Shown: positions 41,938 through 51,529 of the stretch, piece by piece | Position numbering within the stretch: position 1 is the stretch's first letter | Layout: each line of letters opens with the position of its first letter | Assembly: GCA_050951465.1 (NCBI GenBank) | Contig: JBMNJC010000003.1 | Coordinates: forward strand, 53,071-117,070 | DNA: 64,000 nt | Reading direction: 5' to 3' | Source: JAAZHD01 sp012510895 | GTDB lineage: Bacteria; Bacillota; Clostridia; Caldicoprobacterales; DTU083 | The notes under the pieces: generated by a model | The model's input: the letters and a program-made list of their open reading frames with translations, nothing else | Told to the model about the DNA's origin: nothing | Database searches by the model: none | Made by a program: the position numbers and the translations under genes

Positions 41938-43581
41938 TCATGCCTGTTTTGCTATCTCACGGTTTATACGTTCTCTCATGTCAAGCAAATATTTATCATT
42001 ATGGGGATATTCTGTAAAGGTAATTTCAGGAATGCCGTCTTCAATAATACTCATGACTTTTTCTTTTCCGACATAACTCTCCAATAGCTGCATTGCACGC
42101 ATATCCTGCAGGCCTTCGTTAAACACAAGTAAGCGGAGCGACTCTATGGGCCCGTCCGGTCCCGGATACACCATGTATGCCGTTCCTGACGGAAATTCCC
42201 CAAATGCATCTGTAGATATAAATGGATTGCATTCTTCCCTGCTCAGGGTTGTATAGTAGAAGTTAAAAGCCCAATGCAGGAAGCCTTTTACATTGTATTT
42301 ATACAATTGTGTGCCAAGTACACGATTACGGGCTGAAGGTATGGAGAAGAACCGATTGGACAGCTTGACACTCTGATGTCCCGTGTAGTATGTCCAAAGT
42401 TCATCTACCTTTCCAATGAAATCATCTATATGGCTGGTTGTCGGTATGGGAATCTGTACTAATCCTTGTTCATAAAAAGCATAATCTGAAAGCGCATCAA
42501 AGATTTTATAACCTTCAAGCTTGTCTTTTACAACATTCATCGCTGCTGCATAGCTGTCCAAATCCTTTGCCAAAGGTTCATCGGAAATATGGAAATAGGT
42601 TTTCCGGTCAATGCCCTTTTTTCTTAAAAAGTCAATAAGTTCAGGAATATATTGATTCAGAAAATTAACATATTCCCTGCCGGCTGCCGGTGTATCCCAT
42701 CCAAAGATGCGTTTATATACCCCGTCTTCATATGCCATGACCTTTGGTGCGTACTTAGCTCCCCATTGAGTGAAGAAATGAGAATGCTCAAAAAATCGGA
42801 TACCGTTATTAAGACAAATATCAACCCATCTGTTAAATTTGTCGAAACCAAAAGTATAGCTGTCTCCTCTTTTATATACATCAACCAGCTGTACCGTTGC
42901 ACGTTCGCCGCCGATTGGGGTATCCAAAGGAGGCGTGAATGCAGGAGTCAGTATCATGTTTATTCCATTATTTGCAGCGGATTTGATAAATTTATCGATC
43001 AAATCCCAATGAATATCTGAAAAAATTTCACAATTATACATTGATGCAATACAATCACAGTGGAACCAGTTTGTATATATGAGCCTTTGCTCAGGAAGAC
43101 AGGCATTTATCACCTCAATTTCAACAGAAACGCTGCTTTCAAGATTCTGCTCAGGCAGGGAGAGTGTAACAACAAGGGGATATTTTCCAGGCTTCAGCCC
43201 ATCTGTGCCCTCAATAGTAAACCATATAGACTGCCACTTATTTTTAAGCATTTTTACCATATCTTCTTTTATCTCATACAATGGGTCAGGAAACAGGCCA
43301 GGTTTCGTTCGCAGATAATAATCGTCATAATTTTCATATGTTGGCAGAACAGACGGCAGATTGCCCACCAGCCGTGCTCTTATATATTCTTTCAGCGGCG
43401 AATCAATCTTCAGCTTTGCATAGCATGCATTTCGCGGAATATTTGTTATTGTGAAAGCAATCTGAAAAGAGTACTTTTCGTTAATCAGCATAGATCCGCC
43501 CGCATAATCTTCCTCAGGTTTTTCATCCAAAAATACTTTCTTTAATGAACTTAATCTAATTAATTTAATTTCTCCTGGCAT
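41938..43581 (-). CDS. DUF4091 (glycoside hydrolase-like) protein
   Basis: This 547-aa protein has a beta-sandwich N-terminus and a TIM-barrel-like region with YTNWFHCDCIA, FFTQWGAKY, TYFHISDEP and GFLHWAFNFYY, matching the DUF4091 family. These are predicted glycan-active proteins found in polysaccharide-use loci, but the activity is not firmly known. The Asp and Glu of HISDEP are candidate catalytic residues. It lies 88 bases after a Gfo/Idh/MocA dehydrogenase gene on the same strand and probably shares its transcript. Confidence 0.8.
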   Translation of the reverse strand: MPGEIKLIRLSSLKKVFLDEKPEEDYAGGSMLINEKYSFQIAFTITNIPRNACYAKLKIDSPLKEYIRARLVGNLPSVLPTYENYDDYYLRTKPGLFPDPLYEIKEDMVKMLKNKWQSIWFTIEGTDGLKPGKYPLVVTLSLPEQNLESSVSVEIEVINACLPEQRLIYTNWFHCDCIASMYNCEIFSDIHWDLIDKFIKSAANNGINMILTPAFTPPLDTPIGGERATVQLVDVYKRGDSYTFGFDKFNRWVDICLNNGIRFFEHSHFFTQWGAKYAPKVMAYEDGVYKRIFGWDTPAAGREYVNFLNQYIPELIDFLRKKGIDRKTYFHISDEPLAKDLDSYAAAMNVVKDKLEGYKIFDALSDYAFYEQGLVQIPIPTTSHIDDFIGKVDELWTYYTGHQSVKLSNRFFSIPSARNRVLGTQLYKYNVKGFLHWAFNFYYTTLSREECNPFISTDAFGEFPSGTAYMVYPGPDGPIESLRLLVFNEGLQDMRAMQLLESYVGKEKVMSIIEDGIPEITFTEYPHNDKYLLDMRERINREIAKQA

Positions 43582-43669
43582 AATCTATACTCCTTATTCA
43601 TACGTAATTGTAACCTTATGGCAGGTGTTTTGGCCGGTATTAAAGCAAGCAGCTCGCTGAGACCGCATA

Positions 43670-44749
43670 TCAGGGTAAATCGGTTATTTCGGGAATCTTA
43701 ACATATCTTTGGCTCTCTACCGACTTCAGGGCTGCATCTATTACGCTCTGACACTTAACTCCGTCTTCCAGTGTGGCTGTATAGGGGTCCTTTTTCCCTT
43801 TAACAACGTCTATGAAGCATTGGGATTGATTTACGGCAAAGCTGTCCGGCGGAGTAATTATGTGCCGTCCTTTTCCGGTCATGTCAGTAGAACCTGCACA
43901 AATTTCAATCGTATGCTTGTTTTCAAAATATGTATATTTAATAGTTCCGTTCTTGCCAAACAGCTCAATCTCCACTAAATCACTGATAGTAGTTGCACAA
44001 CGTGATATGGCAATTGTCGTGCCGGCTCCGTTTTTAAGTCTTGCATTAATATTGGCCCAGTCGTCTGTAGTAACATTATCAATCTCACCGGTATCAATTC
44101 TTTGACGCTGTTTTACAATAATGCCGCTGTCTGCATATACCCCTTCAAATTCCTGACCGAAAAACCTTACAATATCAATCATGTGAGAACCTAAGTCTCC
44201 CAATACACCTGAACCTGCCTTGTCTTTTTGAAACCTCCATTCCAACTTGCGGTTGGGCCATAATCCGCTGTCCCTGATGCAGCGAATATAGATATGATAT
44301 AATTCACCAATTTCATTTCTGTCAATTATTGATTTCATAAATCGTATGTGAGGCCTATATCGCCAGGAGAAACACACAAAGGTCGGAACATTGGCTTTTT
44401 GAGCATTTTCGAGCAGGTCCAGGCCTTCTTTGTAATTCATAGTTACCGGCTTCTCAATGCTAATGGGTTTGCCGGTCCGAATGGCCTCTTTAGCTGCTTC
44501 ATAGTGCACATGATTTGGTGTGCATATATCTACAGCATCAACAAAATCACTTGCAATAAGATCTTTGTAATCTCTGAAACAATGATCTTCGGGTAAATTG
44601 CAAATTTGTACAGCATCAGCCAGCCTGGTATCGTCAATATCGCAAACTGCTGTAACTTCACAATCCTTGCTTTTCATATATCCCGATAAGTGAGCACCTT
44701 TTGCTATGTTCCCAAATCCTATAATACCGACTCTTACCTTTCTGCTCAT
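43670..44749 (-). CDS. Gfo/Idh/MocA family NAD(P)-dependent oxidoreductase
   Basis: The 359-aa protein has an N-terminal Rossmann fold (VGIIGFGNIAKGAHLSGY), the conserved SIEKPVTMNYKEGLDLL with the catalytic-type EKP, and the C-terminal alpha/beta domain with GDLGSHMIDIVRFFGQEF. It oxidises or reduces a sugar, inositol or similar substrate. Between GH36 and DUF4091 genes, it likely processes a released sugar. The ATG at 44749 is better spaced from AGGGGGA than the one at 44755. Confidence 0.9.
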   Translation of the reverse strand: MSRKVRVGIIGFGNIAKGAHLSGYMKSKDCEVTAVCDIDDTRLADAVQICNLPEDHCFRDYKDLIASDFVDAVDICTPNHVHYEAAKEAIRTGKPISIEKPVTMNYKEGLDLLENAQKANVPTFVCFSWRYRPHIRFMKSIIDRNEIGELYHIYIRCIRDSGLWPNRKLEWRFQKDKAGSGVLGDLGSHMIDIVRFFGQEFEGVYADSGIIVKQRQRIDTGEIDNVTTDDWANINARLKNGAGTTIAISRCATTISDLVEIELFGKNGTIKYTYFENKHTIEICAGSTDMTGKGRHIITPPDSFAVNQSQCFIDVVKGKKDPYTATLEDGVKCQSVIDAALKSVESQRYVKIPEITDLP

Positions 44750-44831
44750 GAGCATTTCCCCCTATTTAATTTTATATTGCAGCTTATGTAAAAAATCAGC
44801 CATAAATGAACAAGGTTTCCATATGCCTTTG

Positions 44832-47228
44832 TTAAGACAGCCTAATAATCCCTTTAAATTGTTTAGGTATATTAACAACTAATATGTCATCATTTTCCGC
44901 GGCCAGCTGAATGCCATCGGAATCAGAACGAGCTTCTTTCAATTTCATTGCTTTAGGCATCTTAATCTTTAGCTGCAGCGGAAAACTCCAGTGCCACTCA
45001 ACACCTATATTTAACTTGCCGCTGTCATATTCCCAGAGGTAGATTTCCTTTCCTCCCATGGAATAATGTCCGTTGGTATATACAAGCGCAGGTTCTCTGT
45101 CTTGCTCGGGGGTTATCTTTAAATGAGCGGTTTCATGAGGCTTTTTGTATCCGAGATCAATCATATCTCCATATTTTACCCCGGTCCACAGTCTTCCGGT
45201 GCTGAACTCGGAAACAGTATACGACTTATGCATTCTTGAAAACTCACCTAATGTATATTCATCCAGTGTAAAAGACAATTGCTTCTCTGCATTACTCCAG
45301 TTTGCAACTGATACGGTATGCCATGGTTTAAGATTCTGTGCCCTTGGCGTAACTTCCGTATCCATAATTGCCGGATATCTTTTTCCTTCAAACATATCCC
45401 TTGGAATTGCTGCGTTTCCGACAGCAGGTATGATATGCCTCAACAGACCAAGCCTGTCATCCTCAATCTCTTTCATAGGCTCAGAAAAACACACCTGGCC
45501 TCCGCCCCAATACTGATTGAGTGCCAAGGTTTCTGCTTCGTGATCTTCCAACAATCCTAAAGACAAATTTAAATTTCTGAACATGCGGGTTCTGCGCCTG
45601 ACCATTAAGGCATCAGGATCATTATCCCACAAATCGTTCATCCAGTATCTCAGAACATTTTGCTTGATTGTGCGGGGAGCAGATTCGCTTTCCCCTTCTG
45701 CCACCGGCCACATGCTCCTTACATCTGAACCCGTTCTCTGTCCGTCAGCAATTCCCAATGTTGCATCATATAATCCGCCGCATACGAGAATATATGCATC
45801 TTCTCCGGCGCCTCTCCGCACTGCTTCAAATCCCATCCTGTATGCCTGAGCCCTCGTTGCCTTAGGATTATAATAAACTGCATCGGGCTCCATAACCACT
45901 GCCCGTGTAAAATCCAGTTTGTGATATGTATATCCCCATTCAAAGGTCAATTTTCTGTATAATTCCTCTATCCAGTTAAGTACCTCGGGGTGAGTAGTAT
46001 CCAATACATAATTAAACATCAGATTCATATTGAATAAAACCGGGCTTCCGTCTTTCTTTTTCAAAATCCAGTCCGGATGGGTATATTGCAAGTCGCATCT
46101 TGGTTCAATTATAAAAGGGGAAGTCCATATACCGGGGATCATTCCCTTGCTTCTTATTTTATCGGCAATTGCTTTCATTCCCATCGAAAATCTGTGATTG
46201 GCCTGCCAATCGCCTGTCCTTATATCCCAGCCCTCATCAATCAGAAATACATCACAGGGAATATTTCTTTCTGCCAAACCTTCGACACTCTCTATAACGT
46301 CCTGCTGGGACAAAGAGTCTCCGTAAAAATACCATGTGCAGTATACAGAAGGTTTTGTGATTTTTTTGTCTGCTGCGCTTGATGCATCAGAAGTTTTAAG
46401 TGAAATCAATTTAGCCTTATCCTTGGTGTATTCCTTAATTGCGTCAAAGGAATTCTCATTCCCGTCAACTTTTAACCATTCACTCTCGACTTTCTCTCCC
46501 GCCTCCACAGTTATGCCGTCCATCAGGCAGTTAGCTTCCAATCCCTTTAATTTTTTTCGGGTATGATCCATTTTAACTACACAGTTAACCAGCTGATCCT
46601 TTCCGCTTATAAAACCAATCAGCAGACTTCCGGGCCCTTTCCCCTTGCTGCCTCTGAGCACTGTAAAGGGATCGCTTACAATTTCGTATGGAAGTTCTTC
46701 AGCAATTGGTACCGGTTCCCCGGATTCTGATAAACCATCGAAACAATCCCTGTATGATGAGTTGTTTTCGCCGGCGATACAAATAGAAGGAAGATCATTC
46801 TTGTGCCTTCCCTGCCTGAGGATTGACCATTCATAGTAAGGGGACATGCCTATTTTCAAGTCATACTCATTTTCTATATAAAAAGGAACAAGCTTTAACA
46901 GCTTAACGGGTTTATTCCCGCCGTTTTCAAATATCAAGCGGACATAAAAACGCTTCATATCATCATTTTTATAGCATACTTCCCTGTGTAGTTTAAAAAA
47001 TTGATATTCATAGGTTTGTGTAATAAAATTATTGCATCCAAAGAAAGTTCTGTCTTCTGCCTTTTGACCGGCAGCTGTGCATTTCCACTCATTCTCGCCC
47101 AAACTAAGTAAGATATCGTCATCCCCTTTTACAAGCACTTTGCTGAATATACTGGCTGATAAATCAGGCCCTGTAAAGCAGAAATTAGTAGATTTTTCAT
47201 CAAATTTTATATTCCAGGTACCTTTCAT
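44832..47228 (-). CDS. Glycoside hydrolase family 36 alpha-galactosidase
   Basis: The 798-aa protein has a beta-sandwich N-terminal domain, then a barrel with CTWYFYGD, FLIDEGWD, YHKLDFTRAV (nucleophile Asp) and RTGSDVRSMW (acid/base Asp), followed by a C-terminal beta domain. This matches GH36 enzymes that cut alpha-galactosides such as raffinose-type sugars or galactomannan branches. No signal peptide is present. It begins the surviving part of this glycan operon; a remnant of an earlier gene lies upstream. Confidence 0.87.
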   Translation of the reverse strand: MKGTWNIKFDEKSTNFCFTGPDLSASIFSKVLVKGDDDILLSLGENEWKCTAAGQKAEDRTFFGCNNFITQTYEYQFFKLHREVCYKNDDMKRFYVRLIFENGGNKPVKLLKLVPFYIENEYDLKIGMSPYYEWSILRQGRHKNDLPSICIAGENNSSYRDCFDGLSESGEPVPIAEELPYEIVSDPFTVLRGSKGKGPGSLLIGFISGKDQLVNCVVKMDHTRKKLKGLEANCLMDGITVEAGEKVESEWLKVDGNENSFDAIKEYTKDKAKLISLKTSDASSAADKKITKPSVYCTWYFYGDSLSQQDVIESVEGLAERNIPCDVFLIDEGWDIRTGDWQANHRFSMGMKAIADKIRSKGMIPGIWTSPFIIEPRCDLQYTHPDWILKKKDGSPVLFNMNLMFNYVLDTTHPEVLNWIEELYRKLTFEWGYTYHKLDFTRAVVMEPDAVYYNPKATRAQAYRMGFEAVRRGAGEDAYILVCGGLYDATLGIADGQRTGSDVRSMWPVAEGESESAPRTIKQNVLRYWMNDLWDNDPDALMVRRRTRMFRNLNLSLGLLEDHEAETLALNQYWGGGQVCFSEPMKEIEDDRLGLLRHIIPAVGNAAIPRDMFEGKRYPAIMDTEVTPRAQNLKPWHTVSVANWSNAEKQLSFTLDEYTLGEFSRMHKSYTVSEFSTGRLWTGVKYGDMIDLGYKKPHETAHLKITPEQDREPALVYTNGHYSMGGKEIYLWEYDSGKLNIGVEWHWSFPLQLKIKMPKAMKLKEARSDSDGIQLAAENDDILVVNIPKQFKGIIRLS

Positions 47229-47261
47229 GTTTAAGACCCTCCCTAAAATGAAAAATTTTAT

Positions 47262-47417
47262 TCAACCGCTGAATCTCACTGCTGATACAGGCGGCAGGTC
47301 AAACTTTGCCTTTGCGAACAGCAACCTGTCCTCTGTATTCAAAGTAATATAGCCTGCTTTTTTAAGAACTTCAGGATAAGTTTGTCTGCTTTTTTCTCCT
47401 ACGGTTATAATGGATTA
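47262..47417 (-). pseudogene. 3' remnant of an upstream operon gene
   Basis: A frame of about 50 codons encodes EKSRQTYPEVLKKAGYITLN and LPPVSAVRFSG before its TGA at 47262. It has no start codon or ribosome site and ends just upstream of the GH36 gene, as the last gene segment of the same operon would. Its 5' part is lost toward the IS256-family element that begins 80 bases further on. The family is not recognisable from so little sequence. Confidence 0.5.
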
Positions 47418-47596
47418 TATTTGTAATATATTTATAAGCGTGTACCATATAACTTTATTTTACATCATACCACCTATAAAAACATCTTTTTTCGATTAAG
47501 TCCGTATAATTGTGTAAAAGGATAGTGAGCCACAGACTCGTTTCCTCGGTTATAATATAGGTGTGAACAAATACAAAACCGAGGAGGAAAGAACCC

Positions 47597-48805
47597 ATGG
47601 CTCAGTTCAATATTACACTAACCGAAGAAGAATTGCACGGACTTTTTCTAAACAATAATCGTGACAAAGCAATTGAAAAGCTCCTTGAAAAAATATTTAA
47701 TGAAGTTCTAAAGTGCCAATCCGCTGAACAACTTTGTGCCGAGCCCTACGAGAGGACCGATAAGCGTAAAGGCCAGCGCAATGGCTATTATGATCGGGAG
47801 CTTGTTACCCGAGTGGGAACGCTGAACTTGCGCATCCCCCGCCACCGGTATGGGGAGTTTAGCACCGAACTTTTTGAGCGTTACCAGCGCAGCGAACAGG
47901 CTTTGTTACTTGCAATGATGGAGATGGTGGTTAACGGCGTTTCAACCCGTAAGATAGAAAATATTACAGAGGAACTCTGTGGCAAGAAGTTTTCAAAGTC
48001 CACTGTATCTGCCCTTTGTAAGAGGCTCGACCCCGTAGTCTATGCCTTTAAGACAAGGCCGTTAGAGAGCCATTACCCCTTCCTCATAGTAGATGCTCTA
48101 TATTTAAAGGTTCGGGAAGATGGCCGTGTGAAGTCTAAGGGGCTCCTTATTGCTGTGGGTATCAATGAACAAGGTTACCGTGAAATTATAGGTTTTCAGG
48201 TGTCTAACACAGAAAGCGAAAGCAGTTGGGGAGAATTCTTTTTATCCCTCAAAGAAAGGGGACTAAAAGATGTCCACCTGATTACCTCTGATAACCACAA
48301 GGGCCTTGTTAACGCTGTCAGAAGGCATTTTCAAGGTGCAACCTGGCAGAGATGCCAAACCCATTTTTCAAGGAACATGCTGGATAATGCTCCCAAAGCG
48401 CTGCAATCAGAAATCAAAGAAGACCTTCGGAAGCTATATGAAGCCGTTGATCTGGATAGTGCTAGGAAAGTGAAAGACCAGATCATAGATAAATATGAAA
48501 CAAAGGCACCAAAGGCTGCTACCCTGTTAGACGAAACCTTTGATGATATTACTGCGGTCCTGGCGATTCCATTAAAGTATCGAAAGCGACTACGCACCAC
48601 CAATGGTGTAGAGCGGCTTAACCAGGAAGTAAGGCGCCGGGAGCGTGTTATACGTATATTTCCCAATGAAGCGTCAGTAATACGGTTAATGGGCGCCCTG
48701 CTGATGGAGCAGGATGAAAAATGGCAAACGGGGCGCAAATACTTTGACATGGACCTGTATTATCAAGCTATGAAAAAAGGTCCGAAAGATACAGCTGCCG
48801 CTTAA
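47597..48805 (+). CDS. IS256-family transposase
   Basis: This 402-aa protein of the MULE/IS256 DDE family opens with AQFNITLTEEELHGLF and contains YPFLIVDALYLKVRE (first Asp), LITSDNHKGLVNAV (second Asp) and NGVERLNQEVRRRERVIRIF (Glu and the family signature). It is full length and intact, so the element may still move. GAGGAGG precedes the ATG. Confidence 0.95.
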   Translation: MAQFNITLTEEELHGLFLNNNRDKAIEKLLEKIFNEVLKCQSAEQLCAEPYERTDKRKGQRNGYYDRELVTRVGTLNLRIPRHRYGEFSTELFERYQRSEQALLLAMMEMVVNGVSTRKIENITEELCGKKFSKSTVSALCKRLDPVVYAFKTRPLESHYPFLIVDALYLKVREDGRVKSKGLLIAVGINEQGYREIIGFQVSNTESESSWGEFFLSLKERGLKDVHLITSDNHKGLVNAVRRHFQGATWQRCQTHFSRNMLDNAPKALQSEIKEDLRKLYEAVDLDSARKVKDQIIDKYETKAPKAATLLDETFDDITAVLAIPLKYRKRLRTTNGVERLNQEVRRRERVIRIFPNEASVIRLMGALLMEQDEKWQTGRKYFDMDLYYQAMKKGPKDTAAA

Positions 48806-48825
48806 TGACGCATTTATTCCACGGT

Positions 48826-49011
48826 CCGGGTTGACAGTGAGCCTCTGGCCGCATGGCTTCCGGCACCACGGGCAGGCCCCCTGTTACGTCTACTTATCAT
48901 AGGTTTTATGGGCGACTTATGCTACCGGGTGCCCTTATTAAGATTGCCTTATGTTTGGGAGCTGCCAGGCCATTTAGCCTACCATGCGGCCCTCTCACCG
49001 GATCAACCCGG
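48826..49011 (+). ncRNA. Large structured hairpin in the 3' tail of the IS256-family element
   Basis: Three nested arms pair in order: CCGGGTTGA (48826-48834) with TCAACCCGG (49003-49011), GTGAG (48837-48841) with CTCAC (48994-48998), and GGCCGCATGG (48847-48856) with CCATGCGGCC (48982-48991). The inner loop of 125 bases can fold further (GGCACC with GGTGCC). The segment is GC-richer than its surroundings and holds no gene. It could be a structured RNA, a transposition-related DNA structure, or a remnant. Confidence 0.4.
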
Positions 49012-49096
49012 CTTTCGCGGCATAAACGCTTATATTAAGCCTAGACCGTAGGCTTACAAAAATGTTGCCGAGGAAATTACACATAAATATGGACTT

Positions 49097-49372
49097 GACT
49101 AAACTCAACTGAAGCCTGTATTATCAATACTGTCTTGTTATCCTCTTCCAGTTTTCCACTTAATTCCTACACCTTTGAACCTGACTCATTAAAGAAGTTT
49201 CATTTTTGATTTTTTGATGGAAAAAATGAAAATAAAGTACTTTCAGAATTGAGGGTTAAGGGGGAAAGGGTTAAGGAAAATATTATCCATTTTCCTTTCC
49301 TTTCTATCTTCCATTTAATCTCTCAATCCATTGATTTTACTGGGTTTAAGCCTTATCACTTGTCCCATATCC
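49097..49372. other. Non-coding spacer right of the IS256-family element
   Basis: I see no gene, repeat or RNA in these 276 bases. They separate the insertion sequence from the left copy of the 136-bp repeat. Confidence 0.5.
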
Positions 49373-49508
49373 CCTACAAAAAATCCTAATAAGAAACCAT
49401 AGTTCCAAGGCACTCCTTTACCTTTTCCCTATGGCTTTATGCAACAACTTTATTTGCTCCTTCTCAAACATTTGCAAAATGAAAGGAGTTTATTTGATGT
49501 AGACATAG
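49373..49508. repeat. 136-bp direct repeat, left copy (arsenic cassette boundary)
   Basis: This stretch matches 53259-53394 in the same orientation with seven mismatches and no gaps. On the minus strand both copies can encode short peptides (MFEKEQIKLLHKAIG and, in another frame, GVPWNYGFLLGFFVG), which look like a decayed gene. Confidence 0.88.
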
Positions 49509-49561
49509 ATGCAGGAATAAGGAGTAAGGAGCAAGTGAGTACAAAATTTCAATATTAGCAT

Positions 49562-50125
49562 TTATTCACATTTCATGTTTTTCTTAACCGACTCAAAAAA
49601 ACGCCGTAAATTTTCCGGTAATTGATATGCTTCCCTATCAACTACATCATTCGACTGTGCTTTCTTATCGCTATATATTTCACGAAGGATTGCATCAATT
49701 ATCATTGCTTTTGGAGGAACATTGTATTCCTTGCCTTTGTACACCCATACACGACAGTCCAGTTCATCCCCGCACAAATCAACACACGATTCACAAAGAG
49801 ATTCTTTTATTTCCAATTGTATATTCTTTCCATTTATACGGATAGTAGGTGAACTCTCAAACCGATACTGTATGGCCTTTTCCTTACTGTCAATATGAAT
49901 TTTATTCACAACAACTTCTGCGCCTGCTAATTCAAGCACTTTAGACACATCCTCAATTGCTTCTTCAAGACTGTCTTCCGTACCCTGGCATCTCGTACAT
50001 ATACTCAAATCCAAATACAAAAAGTCAATTATTATTTTTTTCTTTTCTGCTTCATAATTTTGCTCTTCACACCCGCAACTCGTACTGCAGCAGGTGTTGT
50101 TTCTTTGAGTTTCACAACATTTCAT
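49562..50125 (-). CDS. DUF2703 domain protein of the arsenic cluster
   Basis: This 187-aa protein starts with a Cys-rich tail (CCETQRNNTCCSTSCGCEEQ) and then a thioredoxin-like DUF2703 domain with LSICTRCQGTEDSLEEAI, SSPTIRINGK and ESLCESCVDLCGDELDC. The many Cys pairs suggest binding of arsenite or another soft metal. Such proteins occur next to arsP-type permeases. Exact function is unknown. It is the last gene of the ars run, 17 bases after the thioredoxin-like gene. Confidence 0.8.
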   Translation of the reverse strand: MKCCETQRNNTCCSTSCGCEEQNYEAEKKKIIIDFLYLDLSICTRCQGTEDSLEEAIEDVSKVLELAGAEVVVNKIHIDSKEKAIQYRFESSPTIRINGKNIQLEIKESLCESCVDLCGDELDCRVWVYKGKEYNVPPKAMIIDAILREIYSDKKAQSNDVVDREAYQLPENLRRFFESVKKNMKCE

Positions 50126-50142
50126 AATAAAAACCTCATCCT

Positions 50143-50370
50143 TTATAAATATTTTTTAATTTCTTCTACTGACGGAACCCTTCCCATTACTTTTACCTGT
50201 TCATCTACTACAAGAGCAGGTGTTCTCATTACACCATAGGCCATAATGTCCTTAAAATCCTGCACTTTTTCGATAGTGGCATCAATTCCCACTTGTTTTA
50301 CAGCCTCCCTGACATTAGCCTCTAACTTCTTGCAATTAGCACATCCTGAACCTAAAACTTTGATTACCAC
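50143..50370 (-). CDS. Small thioredoxin-like redox protein (TM0996/MTH895 family)
   Basis: The 75-aa protein has the glutaredoxin-like active site GSGCANCKKLEANV and the cis-Pro segment MRTPALVVD. Family members sit beside permeases in metalloid and metal resistance loci and may supply thiols. It lies between the permease and the DUF2703 gene. An AAGGGGG-type site precedes the start. Confidence 0.88.
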   Translation of the reverse strand: MVIKVLGSGCANCKKLEANVREAVKQVGIDATIEKVQDFKDIMAYGVMRTPALVVDEQVKVMGRVPSVEEIKKYL

Positions 50371-50403
50371 AATAAAATCCCCCTTTCAGAATAAATCACT
50401 AAT

Positions 50404-51420
50404 TTATACAAAAATATAGGAAAAAGCATTAAATAAGTATCCAACGATTATAATCCCTACTGATACGATGGATACAAATATTACTAATAGTTTAGGTTTT
50501 ACTACCTTACTGAGCATAATAATGGAAGGCAGGGACAGGGCTGTTACCGCCATCATAAACGACAATATAGTCCCCACACCTACTCCTTTAGCAAATAACG
50601 CTTCGGCTATCGGTAGTGTACCAAATATATCAGCATACATTGGAATGCCCACTATAGTAGCAAGTAACACTGCAAATGGATTATTATCTCCAACCACATT
50701 TTCTATAATTAACTGGGGAATCCAGTTATGAATGGCTGCCCCTATGCCTACACCGATTAATACATATAGCCAAACCCTTTGGATTATATCTCTGACCTGT
50801 TCCTTTGAATAGGCTATTCTTTCCCTTCTAGTCATTTCAGGCACTTCTACATCAACATTTTCAATTTCACTTACATATCTTTCTACATATTTTTCAAGTC
50901 CAAACTTTTCTATTAAAGTGCCTCCAACAACAGCCAGAATCAATCCTACTGCAACATAGGCTATGGCAATTTTAGGACCGAAAAATGAAATTAACAACAT
51001 TAATGATGCCAAATCCACCATTGGTGATGATATTAAGAAAGAAAAGGTTATACCTAAAGGCAAGCCAGCCGATGTAAAACCTATAAAAATCGGTATACTG
51101 GAGCAACTGCAAAAGGGCGTTATCGTCCCAAGCAGTGCCCCAAGTGTATTCCCTTTAATGCCTTTTATTCTTCCGAGAATCTTTTTTGTTCTCTCAGGCG
51201 GAAAATAACTCTGAATATAGGATATTACAAATATTAATGCTGATAATAATATGAATATTTTCATAGTATCATATATAAAAAAGTGAATACTTCCACCTAT
51301 TCTTTCTCCAATAGACAAACCAAATACTTGCTCTACAAGAAGTCTTACCAGTTCTGAAAGCCATTTCATTTTTAACAGTTGGTCATTTAACCAGCCGAAT
51401 AACATGGCTAACATGTTCAT
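50404..51420 (-). CDS. Permease of the ArsP/YraQ (DUF318) family
   Basis: The 338-aa membrane protein has about eight to ten helices and the signature GTITPFCSCSSIPIFIGFTS with the Cys residues that bind arsenicals in ArsP, followed by LISSPMVDLASLML. ArsP exports trivalent organoarsenicals; related permeases export other soft compounds. Its place in an ars operon supports arsenical efflux. A GGGGATG-type site precedes the ATG. Confidence 0.85.
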   Translation of the reverse strand: MNMLAMLFGWLNDQLLKMKWLSELVRLLVEQVFGLSIGERIGGSIHFFIYDTMKIFILLSALIFVISYIQSYFPPERTKKILGRIKGIKGNTLGALLGTITPFCSCSSIPIFIGFTSAGLPLGITFSFLISSPMVDLASLMLLISFFGPKIAIAYVAVGLILAVVGGTLIEKFGLEKYVERYVSEIENVDVEVPEMTRRERIAYSKEQVRDIIQRVWLYVLIGVGIGAAIHNWIPQLIIENVVGDNNPFAVLLATIVGIPMYADIFGTLPIAEALFAKGVGVGTILSFMMAVTALSLPSIIMLSKVVKPKLLVIFVSIVSVGIIIVGYLFNAFSYIFV

Positions 51421-51529
51421 ATGAAAACATCCCCTTTACTCCTTACACACTTTAAGATATTTTTTCATCATGTATGTGCTTTTCAATATCAATGCATTTC
51501 TCTTATTTTGATTAATTACATTACGCTTA

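Larger units (their letters stand above)
47498..49096 (+). mobile_element. IS256-family insertion sequence
   Basis: Imperfect inverted ends AAGTCCGTATAATTGTGTAA (47498-47517) and AAGTCCATATTTATGTGTAA (reverse complement of 49077-49096) enclose one transposase gene and a 290-base tail. I see no target-site duplication, so the exact ends are provisional. It lies beside a truncated glycan gene. Confidence 0.75.

Noticed and set aside
48826..49011. Group II intron domain V or a CRISPR-like repeat in the IS tail
   Set aside because: No domain V consensus or reverse transcriptase, and no repeated units.
47490..49105. Target-site duplication flanking the IS256-family element
   Set aside because: Flanking 8-9 bases on the two sides do not match at any plausible boundary.
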